From positions 27,695,053 to 27,759,052 of the forward strand of contig CM060732.1 of assembly GCA_030704615.1 (NCBI GenBank): a DNA stretch of 64,000 bases, written 5' to 3'. The notes below the pieces were generated by a model. That model was not told the origin of the DNA. It ran no database searches and worked only from the letters and a program-made list of their open reading frames with translations. The translations under genes were made by a program, and so were the position numbers. Source of the DNA: Takakia lepidozioides. Lineage: Eukaryota; Streptophyta; Takakiopsida; Takakiales; Takakiaceae. This document shows, in pieces, positions 21,415 through 32,861 of this stretch (position 1 is the stretch's first letter; every line of letters starts with the position of its first letter).

Positions 21415-21849
21415 GTACCCACCGACGGAGGTGGAACGTGTTCATCACGCCGGCGGTGGATGAACCCATACATCTTTCTCATCAACAAGTTATAGTTTGA
21501 GATCCGCCACCGAAGTCCATCCCCCCGGATGGAAATTCGGCGCCGCATTTACATCGAAGAGGGGATGGACTTCGTCGTGTCCAGTGGCTATCGGCCCACC
21601 TGGCAGTGAGTGCCCATAGTTTGCATGGCAGGGTAGGAAACTGAAACGGCTACATTCATGAAGCAGCCAATCTTCATCGGTCCAGGATCCTGTAGGGGGG
21701 AAATTTAAATGTGCCCTGGAGTGTTTGTGAGGAATTGCGGCGTTAGCTTGAAATTTTTCCAGCCACCGCGCTGCTCCTCCTCCATCCGGGAGCTGCTGTC
21801 ATTGAGCGTACTCCGCTACTCTTTTTCAAGGATGCCGTGCCGCCGAATC

Positions 21850-24725
21850 CAATGGTGACAACTGAGGTGGTCCTGGTGCAATACCCGCACTCTCCTCCTC
21901 TCCTGACGGTACAAAAGCCTCTACCCAGGCTTGTTGCACCCGTCGATCAGCAACCTGCTGCAAATCCTTGCTCGTACCCCACAATGGAGTGTGAGCAACC
22001 ATGGTAGGCAACTCCGCCATACCATGCATGTCATCCTGCTCTGCTGGAGGTGGCACATCCTCTGCATGGGCATTGCCTTCCAGCAACTCTCTAGGCCAAC
22101 TAACTGCAGCTGTAAAGGCGGCTAGTATTGGCATCTTGCCCCGTTGGGCAGCCGCAATACCCCCAATGAATGTCACAGGGAGCTGTGCACGACGACCATC
22201 CCCTGACTGCCATCCAGGCATGTAGAATGCTGACTCCTCCCAAAAGTCCAGGGTGAAGCCCATGGGGTATAACACTGCCCCACCAACGAGGACATCGTAA
22301 GAGACCGCGTCTGTCACAATGGCCTTGGCTCGCATCACTGAGCCATCTACAGGATGATCCGGCTGCAGTCTAATAGCCAACTGATGCCGTGTCATGCCTC
22401 GCGCCTGCTCTGATCCTCCCAGAGATGTCTGTATCTGGAAAAGACAAGGCCCAAACCTGCAATAGCAGCTCTGCCCAACATCAGTGGCTGGGCTCCCGAG
22501 TCCAACAAGACCCGCAGTGGCCGGTACTTCTTGCCTGCCGGTCCACTCAAAGTGAAAATGCCTCCCTGGTTGTCTAACAAGACAACTCCAGGTGTCACCG
22601 TGGCGCGCTCAAAGGCTGGCCTAGCTGGCAGCTCCGTCAATCTGGCAGCTGCAGCTTGCCAAGGCGCTGCCGTGGCAGTCTTGACCCTCAAATCCGAGGA
22701 TCCCTCTGCCACTACACCTTCCACTAACTCCGCAGAAGATGAAGTGACCTCCCCACTCTCACAGAGTGTTGTTGCTAGTCTGAACACTGCAGCTGGTCTC
22801 ACTCCCGGCGTCGCAATCATGGTTGCCGAGAACAGTGGGGCTTGACACACAGAGGTGGCTGCCCCCAACAACACACCGGCTGCACTAGCCTTGGTAGCAG
22901 GTGTCAGTGCTGCACGTGTAGCTCTCCCCAATGGCATAGTAACCTCCGCCTCGGTAACAGTCGGGCGAGAACTAGGTGCCATGGATGGCGTCGACACAGT
23001 CTCTGCCAATGTGAATGACTGAGGAAGCCTCGCCTGACGGCTTGCCTCCCCACGCTGTGGATCCAATTCCACCTCTGCACCTCGTGGCTCAGGAACTCGT
23101 GCTGCTCCTCGAGTCACGGCTGCAGCAGACTCCACCTGCTCTAGTGGTAGTGCTGCTCCGCACATGAATGACATGCCTCCCATATCTCCTCCCTCAGGAG
23201 CAGGAGGTGGACCATCCCGCCTGGGAGCCGGTACCGCCTGAGCTGTAGCCATGGCAGCGAGCCTCTGCTCTAGCTGCTGAAGCCGGTTGGCCATGCCTTG
23301 GTCAACACCCTGACCTCCGCGTCCTTGGCCATGTTGAACTTGCCCTTGGCCTGCACCTCGTGCCCGACCACCTCGTCCTCTCTGGGCTGGTCCACCTCGC
23401 CCCCGGCCACCATTGTTCCCTTGGAACTGGCCTGGGCGCAACTCAGGATGCAAGTCATAACACTGGGCATCTCCATGCCCACACTGCAACTGTGCAGGCT
23501 GTACTTGTGCCGGCCTTTTGCCACTCTCTGGGCAATCTCTTTTGACATGGGGTCCTCCACATGTCCAACATATCACCCCTGGTTGCTGTTGGCCTGCAAA
23601 AGATGCCACGGGCCTCTGCACCTGAGGCCCCCTGTAAGCTCCATGGAACTTGGGCTGGGCAACCTTGCCCCCCTGACCACGCTGTTGGGCAGTCCCTTGT
23701 GCCTGTGGGCTGACAGCTGTGCCCCGTACAGGCATGTCCTTGCCAAATCCAATTGTAACAACTCGCTCCTCCACCATGTTGAGCTCAATCCGCTCAGCCA
23801 GCAGAAACACATCTGCTAATGTGGGTTGGGCTGCTTGTAACAGGGTTGCATCTCGCACCCTTCTCTTGAGCTCCTTGTCCAGAATTCCATACCAAAACTA
23901 GATTGCCTGAGCTTCAGTAACCCCTTGGGTCACACTTATCAAGCGCCTCATACGAGTGTACGCCTCTCGCAGGCTCTCACTGGGTTTGCGCTGGAAGTCT
24001 TGCAAACTTTGCAGCTTCTCTGTCCGTACACCTTGGTAGTTCCTCCGCAACTCCTGGAAGAACTCCACCACCGGGTTGAATCTAGGCACATGTGTTGTAG
24101 TCGTGGCAGGAGGAGTAGTAGCACCTTTTGAACTGGTACCACCTGCAGAAGTACCAGCACTACTTGCTCCACTACTAGTGCTGGCAGTGGGAGCTATTGG
24201 TACTGATGCAGCTACTGGTCGCGTCGTGCCTCGAGTAATGGAGACGTAGTCAGGTGACCAATACATCCTCCACTCCTCAATCTCTGCTTCATGTCCTCGC
24301 CTGAACTCGTGGTAATCGTCCATAGGCGGGCCTTCCAAATGCTGGAACAGTCCCTTCCATGTCATGAATGGGGTGAATAGCTGTGGATTGCGCATCTGCT
24401 GCAAATCACACCAGCTGTCGAACTCCTGGATAAAGTCATCCAACTCAATTGTGCCCACAGCTCCAGAGTACCTACGAGGCCCATTGGTAGCTCCATACAT
24501 CTCCTCCATGTCGTCCCACAACAATGGCGAATGAAAGTGCACACCTGTTGATGAAGCCTCCGAGTCTGTGTCTGACTCTACAGTAATTGAGGGTGGCGGT
24601 GAAAGTGGTCTGAACCGAATACCTCGTCTTGTGAACCCACTCTCACTGTTACTTGCCTGTAGCCGTACTCCCCTCAAAACCCTTGGTAACTCCGTAATGA
24701 CACTCACAATGTGCACCTCCTCCAC
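21850..24725 (-). pseudogene. E2: second Ty3/gypsy gag-protease copy, ending just before the methyltransferase
   Basis: Closely similar to E1 over gag and protease. The N-terminus is more complete (MEEVHIVSVITELPRVLRG onwards). Lesions: a TAG near 23898 where E1 has CAG (Gln), a deletion that destroys the second zinc knuckle (CGH then GDAQC), and a deletion of about 28 bp after the protease active site that shifts the frame near 22440. The polyprotein stops matching E1 at QLSPLD (about 21850), some 10 codons before methyltransferase motif I. Sequence beyond that point is unrelated. RT, RNase H and integrase are absent. Whether a methyltransferase was ever present in this copy cannot be decided from the window. 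Confidence 0.88.
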
Positions 24726-26299
24726 GTGACATTATAAGGCTCTAGTTCTAATCTAATAGTGACACGGGCGGGCACCTGTTGCAGTTTAAGGGTCATATCC
24801 CAATGGCTCAGGGCACCTGCACCTGCATCCACCGCAAGAACTCCTATGGTTGGTTGGTCATCAACCCAGCCTCACCATAGAAGAAACACTGGTGGTCTTG
24901 CTGGTCATCACTCCAGCCTCACCACCGACAGCATACTCTAGGATCGACCGGTGATCAAATCCGGCCTAATCCCTATGAAAGCAAGCGCCCACACAAAACC
25001 AACATGGTGCACAGTCAAGCATGCAGGTGTTGGGGGGATCCAAACACAAGAAATCAAAACATCAACACCTCCACACCAAAAATCCAGCTGCAATGCTGAT
25101 CCTGCAGAATATCCCAGCCCAAAACCCCGGACTGACTGGCCTCCACCAAGAGAGGCTTTGGCAACTACAAGTACAAGGTAATGAAAATAGTACAGAAATG
25201 GAGGGGAAGAATAGAAGCCCGCCCAAGCAAGATCTAATCCTGATCTATGCTATCAACTGCTAGACTTCTCTCAAAGTGCCTCTCTTTGCATAATGGTAAG
25301 GTGTAGGAGGTATATCTATGTCCAGAAACCTGCCACTAAACCTTGTCCCAAGCTACAGTAGCTCGCTCTAACCAACCCTCCTCCTCTTTCTGCCAGGTAG
25401 AGACAAAGCAACACTCTGTGCTATCTCCCGCTCACTGAACACTAAAGAAAACAAGGTAGGGTCTGATGATAGTCTCTCAACTCGAAGCTTTGAGACGGTT
25501 GCGGGTGTCCTCATTGCGAATGACTGCATCTCCTTCACGCACAACAAACATGTCATTGCTAATGAACCCCCGCTCGTGGTTGCCCTGTGCAGAGCGTATC
25601 CGGCTGCAACCATGTCTGATTGCACAAACTTGTGTAGCTCCTGCTCCTCTGCTCCAGTACACCACGGCCTTGTGGCTGAACACCTTGGTCCCCGGGGCTG
25701 TCTTTGGCTGTGTTCCAAGCCTAGCTTTCACCCACTTTGGTATTTCACCTACAGCTGCAGAACTGCTGGCTCCAACAGAGTTCTGACTGTCCAAGGCGAT
25801 ATTGAGGCCCTCAATGCCAATTACAGCAGTCTGTTGTCTACTGCTAATGCCTGACTCCCAGTATGCAATCACTCGTCCAAGTTCTCCACTCAAATCAGTT
25901 TGAGTTCTTGGGAAACATAAATCCTGTCCCTTGTGTGCAAGGCTAAGAGAAGAGACCTGCCCTTCAATTACGTCCTCATTTCCCCAGCCATACAAGGAGT
26001 ACATCCACAGATTTGTCTCTCATATAGACCAGACAGGTTCTAGAAACAGAATTGTGGATCTTTCATGGCACACTCACACTCTAAAAATTCCATAGATTTT
26101 TAGCAGAGTCCTAAAAACAAAAACCAGATCTAGATTGGTAGATTTCCCCTTTCTGCAGCTATCCCCTCAAAAACTGTGTCAAACGGAGCTCGTATGACAA
26201 AGATATGGCCAAAGCGGCTCTGTAACTATAATAAATGACCTTAAATAGAAACAAATACAAAGAAAAACTATTTTCAATGGTTCCCTGGTTCCCTGTTCC

Positions 26300-26300
<1 letters not shown>
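24726..26300. other. Leader region of E2 or unrelated filler
   Basis: Lies between E2 gag and the SURNod19-like pseudogene. A minus frame of 175 codons at 25477-26004 (containing ELGRVIAYWESGISSRQQ and KTAPGTKVFSHKAVVYW) shows no known domain. Otherwise no gene is recognised. Confidence 0.4.

Positions 26301-26301
<1 letters not shown>

Positions 26302-26332
<31 letters not shown>
26302..26332. repeat. Poly(T) tract, 31 nt
   Basis: An uninterrupted T run. Read on the minus strand it is a poly(A) tract just downstream of the SURNod19-like remnant. It could be an old poly(A) tail or a simple-sequence expansion. Confidence 0.9.
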
Positions 26333-26369
26333 CACTACAGTATAGTCACCGTTCCCAGGTGCCCATCGA

Positions 26370-27922
26370 TTAATGCACCAACCAAATTGGATTCACCAAC
26401 GCAATGGTGTACGCTGATGCGATACATCTGATGTCAGCCGCCTGTCCAGTACCACAGATGGGAGGAGAGTAGCAAATCACACGCCCATCTTCCCCAAATA
26501 TAGTACAATCCAGGGCTGAAGGATGCAAGTGCGACACTGCGCAGATCACATAATCTCCAAAGGGGCAACTAGCTTGTGAAAGAGATGCCTGCAAACAGGA
26601 GTTCCTGGTGGCAGCCATAACAGAAGGCCCGCTCCCTTCTTCCCATTTGCCTCGGCTAAATCACCAATCTCTTCAAACAGGGGCACCTATTATCCTCTCC
26701 CGTGTATTACACATTCCGGAGAAGCGGGATCAGTGTTGTCACATCCCTCGACAATATACTCGATATATTTGGTGAACCCGATGACCACCTTGACAGGGGC
26801 TCAACGCACTCATCCCAGGTAATATATTCCCATGTGTACTGTAGGTAGATGGTCATCTCAAGCTCATCGCCTTCAAAGCCCTCCTTCACAACACAACGCT
26901 TCCCATCTGTGCCAGCACTAAAGGCTCCCAGGTAACTTTCTGCTAAAGGATCTCCTTTGCGGTCCACAGTCACATTGTGAAGATCACACGCCAAATCCAG
27001 TAGCTGACTGCAAATTGTTGTAGCCTCTAATTCGGGTAAAATAATAAACACAACTGGATCGCTCAGGCACTGTCGACCTTATGGCAGTACACCGGCCCCT
27101 AGCTTCTTCTCTATTTTCTACCCTCCTTTGTAAGGGTGGTTAACACGGCACATGATAAGCTAGGGGCTGGAGAGCAGTGCTGGAATCCATCTCATGCTTT
27201 TAAAATGACGCCAACGTCAGCCCATAATTTATCACTCAGCTCCTTGCAACGGATTGTTGTCCGCTATAGCTCTGTGCCAGGTCAATAGGGATTATGGGCT
27301 AAGGTAAACCTTGTGGGCTGCAGCCATTTGTGAGGCATTTAGTGACTGGTGGGGACGAGGCCCTTACACATTGTCTTCCTGTAGAGAACTTCCTCAAAAC
27401 AGGTGTAAAAGATTTCAGAGAAGAGTAGAAAAGAAGCAACCGACACTCACTGCACCCTAGTTTGTTGACGGCCCCTGTGTGTCACGGCCGTGGACATTAA
27501 GAATCCATATCGGCTCGTAGCCCTCAGCAAGCAGGGAAGGAGCTGCAGTCTCTTCAGCAAAGGGCGCAGGGATAGTTGACTTGGTGCGCCTGGTCTCCGC
27601 ACCAACACCAAAGTACTGCATCAACGTCTGTCCACCTGAGAGCTTCACGCCGGAGCCAGCAGCCTTCAAATGAGGCAGCGTGTAAGGTGGATTGAGACGA
27701 AGAGTGCTTCTTCTCCACAGATTTCAGTAGCATCTCCTTATGGGTGTCTACATCATTGCTCGGTACAGAGAACTCGTACGTGATCCAGTGGTGCACGTAC
27801 ACGTTGTTCAGAGGCACAGACATACCCTTCTCGTCCACAAACTCCGCATAGCAGTCCCTAATTCCAGATGGCCCTTCGGAGCATCCACCACGAAGTATTT
27901 GTTCTTTACGTCCCAAGACTAG
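26370..27922 (-). pseudogene. SURNod19-like gene remnant
   Basis: Several blocks match the plant family called stress up-regulated Nod 19. In order: GIRDCYAEFVDEKG and VPLNNVYVHHWITYEF; YFGVGAETRRTKSTIPAPF and IWILNVHGRDTQG; KLGCSEC in a shifted frame; ACDLHNVTVDRKGDPL and VKEGFEGDELEMTIYLQYT; and GDYVICAVSHLHPSALDCTIFGEDGR. An intron of about 430 bp between KLGCSEC and CDLHNVT is kept, so this is not a processed copy. Frameshifts: one extra G after DTQG and a 2-nt shift after WDECVEP. The gene lies on the same strand as E2, between its gag and the LTR at 28630. The family's biochemical function is not established to my knowledge. Confidence 0.7.
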
Positions 27923-28200
27923 AACAATGCGGCGTCGCTGCTGGGTGGCTGGTTGCAGCCATCACTAATCGAACAACTCTAGAATGCTACCACAGCCTAC
28001 CCTGAAATCACCGCTCCAGTGGTCACCCCATTGGCCGCTTCCTCATTATATCCTCTTTCTTTATTGCTGCCACTTAATCCCCATTCTCAGATATATACAC
28101 AGGTTGACAAAAATCGTAGCAACATCTCAAGCTTTCTGTTCTGCTCCACTCGGCACACCTAACCAGTCTAACTGCAGGCTCCCCGTGACCAAGCTACATT

Positions 28201-28630
28201 ATAATAGTGCTTAAAAACAAAAACATCATATCTAGCTTAGCACTAGAAAACTAGATAGAGCTCATCTCTCTCGAGTGATAAGAAAACTAGAAAACACACT
28301 GCTCACACCAGAAACAACATGAATCCATCGCTATCACTCTTTAAAACAGAAGTCGAGCCAGGGGCACCCCAAGCTATGGGGACTCCACCCCACAACAACC
28401 TACACTCCCATCATAAGCACACTCAAATCTAAACGCATGAAGGAGCTCGGTCGCGCAGGCTCAACTCGAGAGAGATGAGCCACGCGACTGCCGCTCTCGT
28501 GAAGATAAGGCCGTTCAGGTGTCAAACTAAACTTAACACCTGATTTAACACTTGACCTAAATCCAAGTGCTAAATACAAATAACTAGCTTTATTCTAGTT
28601 GTTTTCACACTGTGCTTATTTAACTTGACA
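28201..28630 (-). repeat. LTR (outer part) of a gypsy element inserted in K2
   Basis: On the minus strand the LTR starts TGTCAAGTTAAATAAGCACA at 28630 and resembles the first 370 bp of the E1 LTR, including CTCGAGAGAGATGAGCC and TCTCTCGAGTGATAAG. It interrupts the K2 coding sequence after the codons for SDPEMD. The inner boundary was not found; similarity to the E1 LTR fades near 28200. It may be the 5' LTR of E2, since orientation agrees, with the SURNod19-like remnant in between. Confidence 0.72.
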
Positions 28631-29719
28631 TCCATTTCAGGATCTGAAATTACCTGCGGAAGAGAAGGGACCCCTCGTGCAACATTGTAGGCCTGCCGAA
28701 TCAGTTCAAAAGTGGTCCTTTTCTCAATCCAATACCTTGGGAAGTTCCTTATTGCCTTCCGAACACTGCTCGGCAGAAAGTATATCGTCCTCTCCCCACA
28801 TGCTTCTTCAGAAAACATTGCCCGCCGGCCTGGCACTTCCGGGATTGACTCCGCCATCTTCTTCATGATCTCATAGGCATTGCCAAGGCTGACTAACAAC
28901 AAGAGGCGGTCATAAAGCTTCGTGACATTAAGACATGGCTTGATTCGAGCTGCCGTCTTTCCATCCTTGTTGATATAAACCCATTGGAAGTCTGTGCCTG
29001 CTGCGATATAGCCGAGAATGAATTGAATGTCCCCATAAAACGTCGCACTAAGTGGCCTCATCTTTCTCAAAATATCCTCTTCAGCAGCAGCTAAGCCGGC
29101 TAGCTTGTCCTCACCAACCAGAAAAGTGCATCCACCGGCAATTCCAAGCATGTCAGGCCTCAGCTGTTTTCCAATATTTCGGTGTTAGAAGTATCTGTCT
29201 TCTTTTCAGAAGTATTGAACAAAAGCTTGGCATTCAAAGCAGGCTGGCAGTACTGGTCATACAAAGAGAATACCGTCTTAAAACAATAACCCACAAATAT
29301 GGATACGTCTTGCTCTAATACTGGAGTTTCAACATCGGCAATCAACAAATTTAATAGCCTCAGAGGGAGCGCTGAATCATTTGCCTCCATGATCAAGTCC
29401 AATGCATGAGGGGGCAACTCGCGTTGGACTCTCAAGTAGGTAATTTTGGACAGAGGAAGCTTTCCGTAATCCGTAGGAAACAATGCTGCTGTTAGCTCAC
29501 AAGAGTTTTGTGGGAGCTTGATAGGCTGAGGCCGCAGCATAGAATTGAACCATACTCCAGAATTTTCAATGAATTCTGGTGGACAAAAATAGCAATTCAG
29601 TGAAGCATAGCAAGGCAGACCAGAACAGAGCAACAAGAAGCAAGGAAATGCACAATGGTGGTAATTATCATATTAATGAAGTAATTAATCAACATATAAG
29701 ACACATAAGATTCGTGATG

Positions 29720-29915
29720 GTTCATCTGAAATGACAACCAAATGAGCCTCCTCGTCATCAAACTTTATGACATAAAAAAAGACAAGCTCAGACTGCCCTA
29801 GGCAACGCGATCTCACACTCTAACCATCATCCATGTTGTTGAGTTGCATCTATCATGTAGTGCACAACCAGAATTCCACATATAAATAACAAACAACCGT
29901 GTCTTTCAAAGGACC
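29720..29915. repeat. About 190-bp direct repeat, copy 1 (copy 2 at 31740-31915)
   Basis: Both copies contain ATGACATAAAAAAAGACAAG and the block TTGAGTTGCATCTATCATGT, about 95 percent identical by eye. Both lie in non-coding parts of the K2 locus. Confidence 0.85.
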
Positions 29916-30016
29916 CTCCTGCCCTGGAAAGCTGGCTGTCATGGTGGACATACCGATACTACCGATTGGGAGCATATGTTCGCAATGTAAGTGTTCGCTT
30001 TCTCCATACATTGTGC

Positions 30017-31060
30017 AACTCGTTACTCTAGCTAATCATTGTCCAGACAAACTCCAGAAAGAAAACCTAAGTATCAAGAACTCCACAAATACTCGATGCA
30101 ACAAATAAAGACAACCCTAGGCACTCATGAGAAATGAGGGGTTTGAACGATACTACTCATATTTGCAGCCACGCATCAAACAAACCCTAGCTATGAAAAG
30201 AATCAAGAAAAGATCCCAGCATCAGCAACCTAGGTGCCAAGAATCTACACAACCTCTGAATTACACCAAACAGGACGTTGGGGATTTAGGGGACCCTGCG
30301 GGAGTAAACATAACCTACGGGACAAACAGCTCCAGTAAGTACAAGAAGACATACCCTACAACCCTTGCTACGAAAGCCTTGCAAAAATTTATGGAGTGAA
30401 GGCAAGTGGAGCTTCTGCCTGCCTTCACAAAGTTTGCAAAGCTTTCAATAACCTTGAAACGATCTGGTGATAACAAACCCTAAGTACTTAAACCCCACTA
30501 TCAGCAAACTCAGGCCGCAGAGCCCTAAGAAACTCAGACCCCCACAGGAAAACCTAAATTATCCCGATGACAAAACCCCGATGACAGGGAGAAGGGTTTA
30601 CCACTGCCTTTACTTGTGTCTGTTGTTGAAGGAGCATCAACCTGCTTAAAGGTATCTAAGCTACGCATTGAACGAATCATTGAACAAATCAGCAACTGCA
30701 GCGGGTTCAACAATCAACTGCCCAATTGTCTTGCAAGAATTCAAATGTGCCTGCCCATCATCAGAATTGCAGACAAAAAAACAAACGGGCTCAGACCCCT
30801 AGGCAACCCATCGACATTCACCAGACTCTCTCCATGATGCACTATCTGACACCCTAGCTAATGGGTGAACACTGTCACAGAAGGTTCTACAACCAAGGCG
30901 GTTTTGGTTAACTCACATAAGTCACCAACAACCACCAACTGTCATCGACCAATTAACGGCTCAAAACATGCGCACAATTTCGGCTAGAGCTTTCTATCCT
31001 CTGAAGATGGTACTCAAGAAAAGATCCCAGCATCAGCAGCGGTATTCGAAGAAAAAATTT
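30017..31060. repeat. 1.05-kb block shared with K3 locus (49661-50705)
   Basis: The two blocks are nearly identical by eye (only scattered substitutions), in the same orientation and in the same place relative to the nuclease-kinase main exons. The blocks contain no convincing coding exon; a 91-codon frame (MRNEGFERYYSYLQP) is on the opposite strand to the kinase genes and is probably chance. Confidence 0.88.
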
Positions 31061-31739
31061 GAACAAAATAACAGTCACGGCAATCACTCACAAGAGAACT
31101 ACCAAAATGACGGTTTAGAGTTAGGGTTTCAGGCCACACAACACTTTAAACCTGCCATCATCTGCCGCAATCTGACCGACCACTGCGCTTCAAGAGATTC
31201 AGAAGGGCTTGCCCTCTGACCTCGCACAAAAAGTGCCCACAAAGGTTCACGGCCAGACATTTCCAAGAAGCAGTGCAATGCAACAAGCTCAACAAAATGG
31301 CAACTCAAAACCATTGAACATGATCCGGCAACTTTTTCTTGAGCCATTCTCTGCGGGTAGGAGGCGCTGCCCGCAACAATCTATCAACCAACAAAATGAC
31401 TAGGAATATGGACGCTGCCATACAATAACACAAACCCTACGGAGCTATCCGAGAAGCTTAGAAAGGAAATCTAAGGGGACATACAAGATGTCGTGCAGCA
31501 AAGAAAGTAGGCTACGAAGACAGATAGACATGACGGCGTTCAACCAAGAAGCAAGAAACCCTAATCGGCATGATTTCAGCACATAGGCTCTATCTATTAC
31601 GCAAAACAAGAACACAAACTAACCTTCTGTATATGCAGCTGGCTTCAAAGCTAACCCTACAAAGGAACACATACCTTAGGAGCAACAACACCGGGTTCAA
31701 AGGAAAACATCTGAACGAAATAGCAACAACCAAAGGAGC

Positions 31740-31915
31740 CTCCTCATCATCAAACTTTATGACATAAAAAAAGACAAGCTCAGACTGCCCTAGGCAATGC
31801 AATCTCACACTCTAACCATCATCCCATGTTGTTGAGTTGCATCTATCATGTAGTGCACAACCACACTTCCACATATAAATAACAAACAACCGTGTCTGTC
31901 AAAAGACCCACGCAT
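31740..31915. repeat. About 190-bp direct repeat, copy 2
   Basis: Partner of 29720-29915. It precedes the candidate first exon of K2 on the minus strand side. Confidence 0.85.
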
Positions 31916-32861
31916 CTCAAAAGCATCAAAATACTAAAGATAGCTGCTAACAACAAGAATTGCTAACACTTTCTTGACCATTCTTAAGAAAGAAAACGCA
32001 CCTGCATCAGCAGCGGGTTCAATAAGGGCAAGAAGAGTTTCTGTCACAGTATCATCGTCATCATCAAATATTGCATTCCCATACTCATCGTTTTGCTGGA
32101 GCAGCTTCAGCTTGATTCTTGCCCTCTTCCTATCGTTTGGAATGAGTGACTTCAATGTATCTTTCCAGTCCATGCTTCCGATCGAAATTACAAACGCAAT
32201 GCTGAACGACCTGAAATTGGAATTTGAGCTGATTAGGGTTTAACCAACCGGTGCACTGATGGACAACGTTTTCGAAAGGCACCAAGAGAGAAAGCACACA
32301 AAATTCACTTGAAAAGAGCACAACGCGAGGAAGGGCTACAGAGAAAAGGCGTAAAGCTGCAACCACTACAAGTCCGAAGACTTACTGAATGAACGCATCC
32401 AGATCATATGACAGTGCAGCGCAAACCTCGCCTCACCTGACACAAACACTAAGAGAAACTTTGGCGAGCAATCAGAGATCGGAGACCAGAAAAGAGCGAT
32501 CTGAGAGCGAGAGAGCTAGAGGGACTATGCGAGCACATATGTTAGCCTCCCTCCCGAGGGTAGTCATAACCCTCAATCCGCACCATTGGATCATTACGAA
32601 TCTGACGGCATGAAGTTACAAATGAATTCGTCCATTCTGTGCACCAATTTGTCCACTAACGAAATATATATATGATACACGGAACCAAATTATACTATTC
32701 CTCTCATTTTTTAATAATTGGGACTTGAATGCACATATTGGCATGCGAGTACGGCCCATGGGGTGAGCTCATGAACCCACCCCCTTTCACCGGGTCTAGA
32801 TTCTGAATTTTTTCTAAGTCCTAGTTCTTTAACGGCGGTGGACCTTCTAGCGTAGTGATGT

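Larger units (their letters stand above)
28631..32173 (-). pseudogene. K2: nuclease-kinase fusion gene disrupted by an LTR
   Basis: A first coding exon may lie at 32173-31998 (starts MDWKDTLKSLIPNDRKRARI, Asp-rich, ends at a GT donor after EPAADAG). The main exon begins near 29600 and carries WFNSMLRPQPIKLPQN, matching WIRYMLLPQLPELPQN in K3. Nuclease motif: RPDMLGIAGGCTFLVGEDK, with the P-D and E-x-K residues kept. The middle segment FILGYIAAGTDFQWVYI and GRRAMFSEE follow. The kinase catalytic loop is missing because an LTR cuts the gene at 28631. One frameshift lies near 29160. Between the exons lie repeats shared with K3. The family is described under K3. Confidence 0.7.

Noticed and set aside
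26302-27922. SURNod19 remnant as a processed (reverse-transcribed) pseudogene with poly(A) tail
   Set aside because: A 430-bp intron with splice signals is retained between two coding blocks, so the poly(A)-like tract is probably unrelated.
30127-30399. A conserved 91-codon gene present at both 30.1 and 49.8 kb
   Set aside because: Both lie within one near-identical 1-kb block, so conservation reflects recent copying of DNA, and the peptide shows no known motif.
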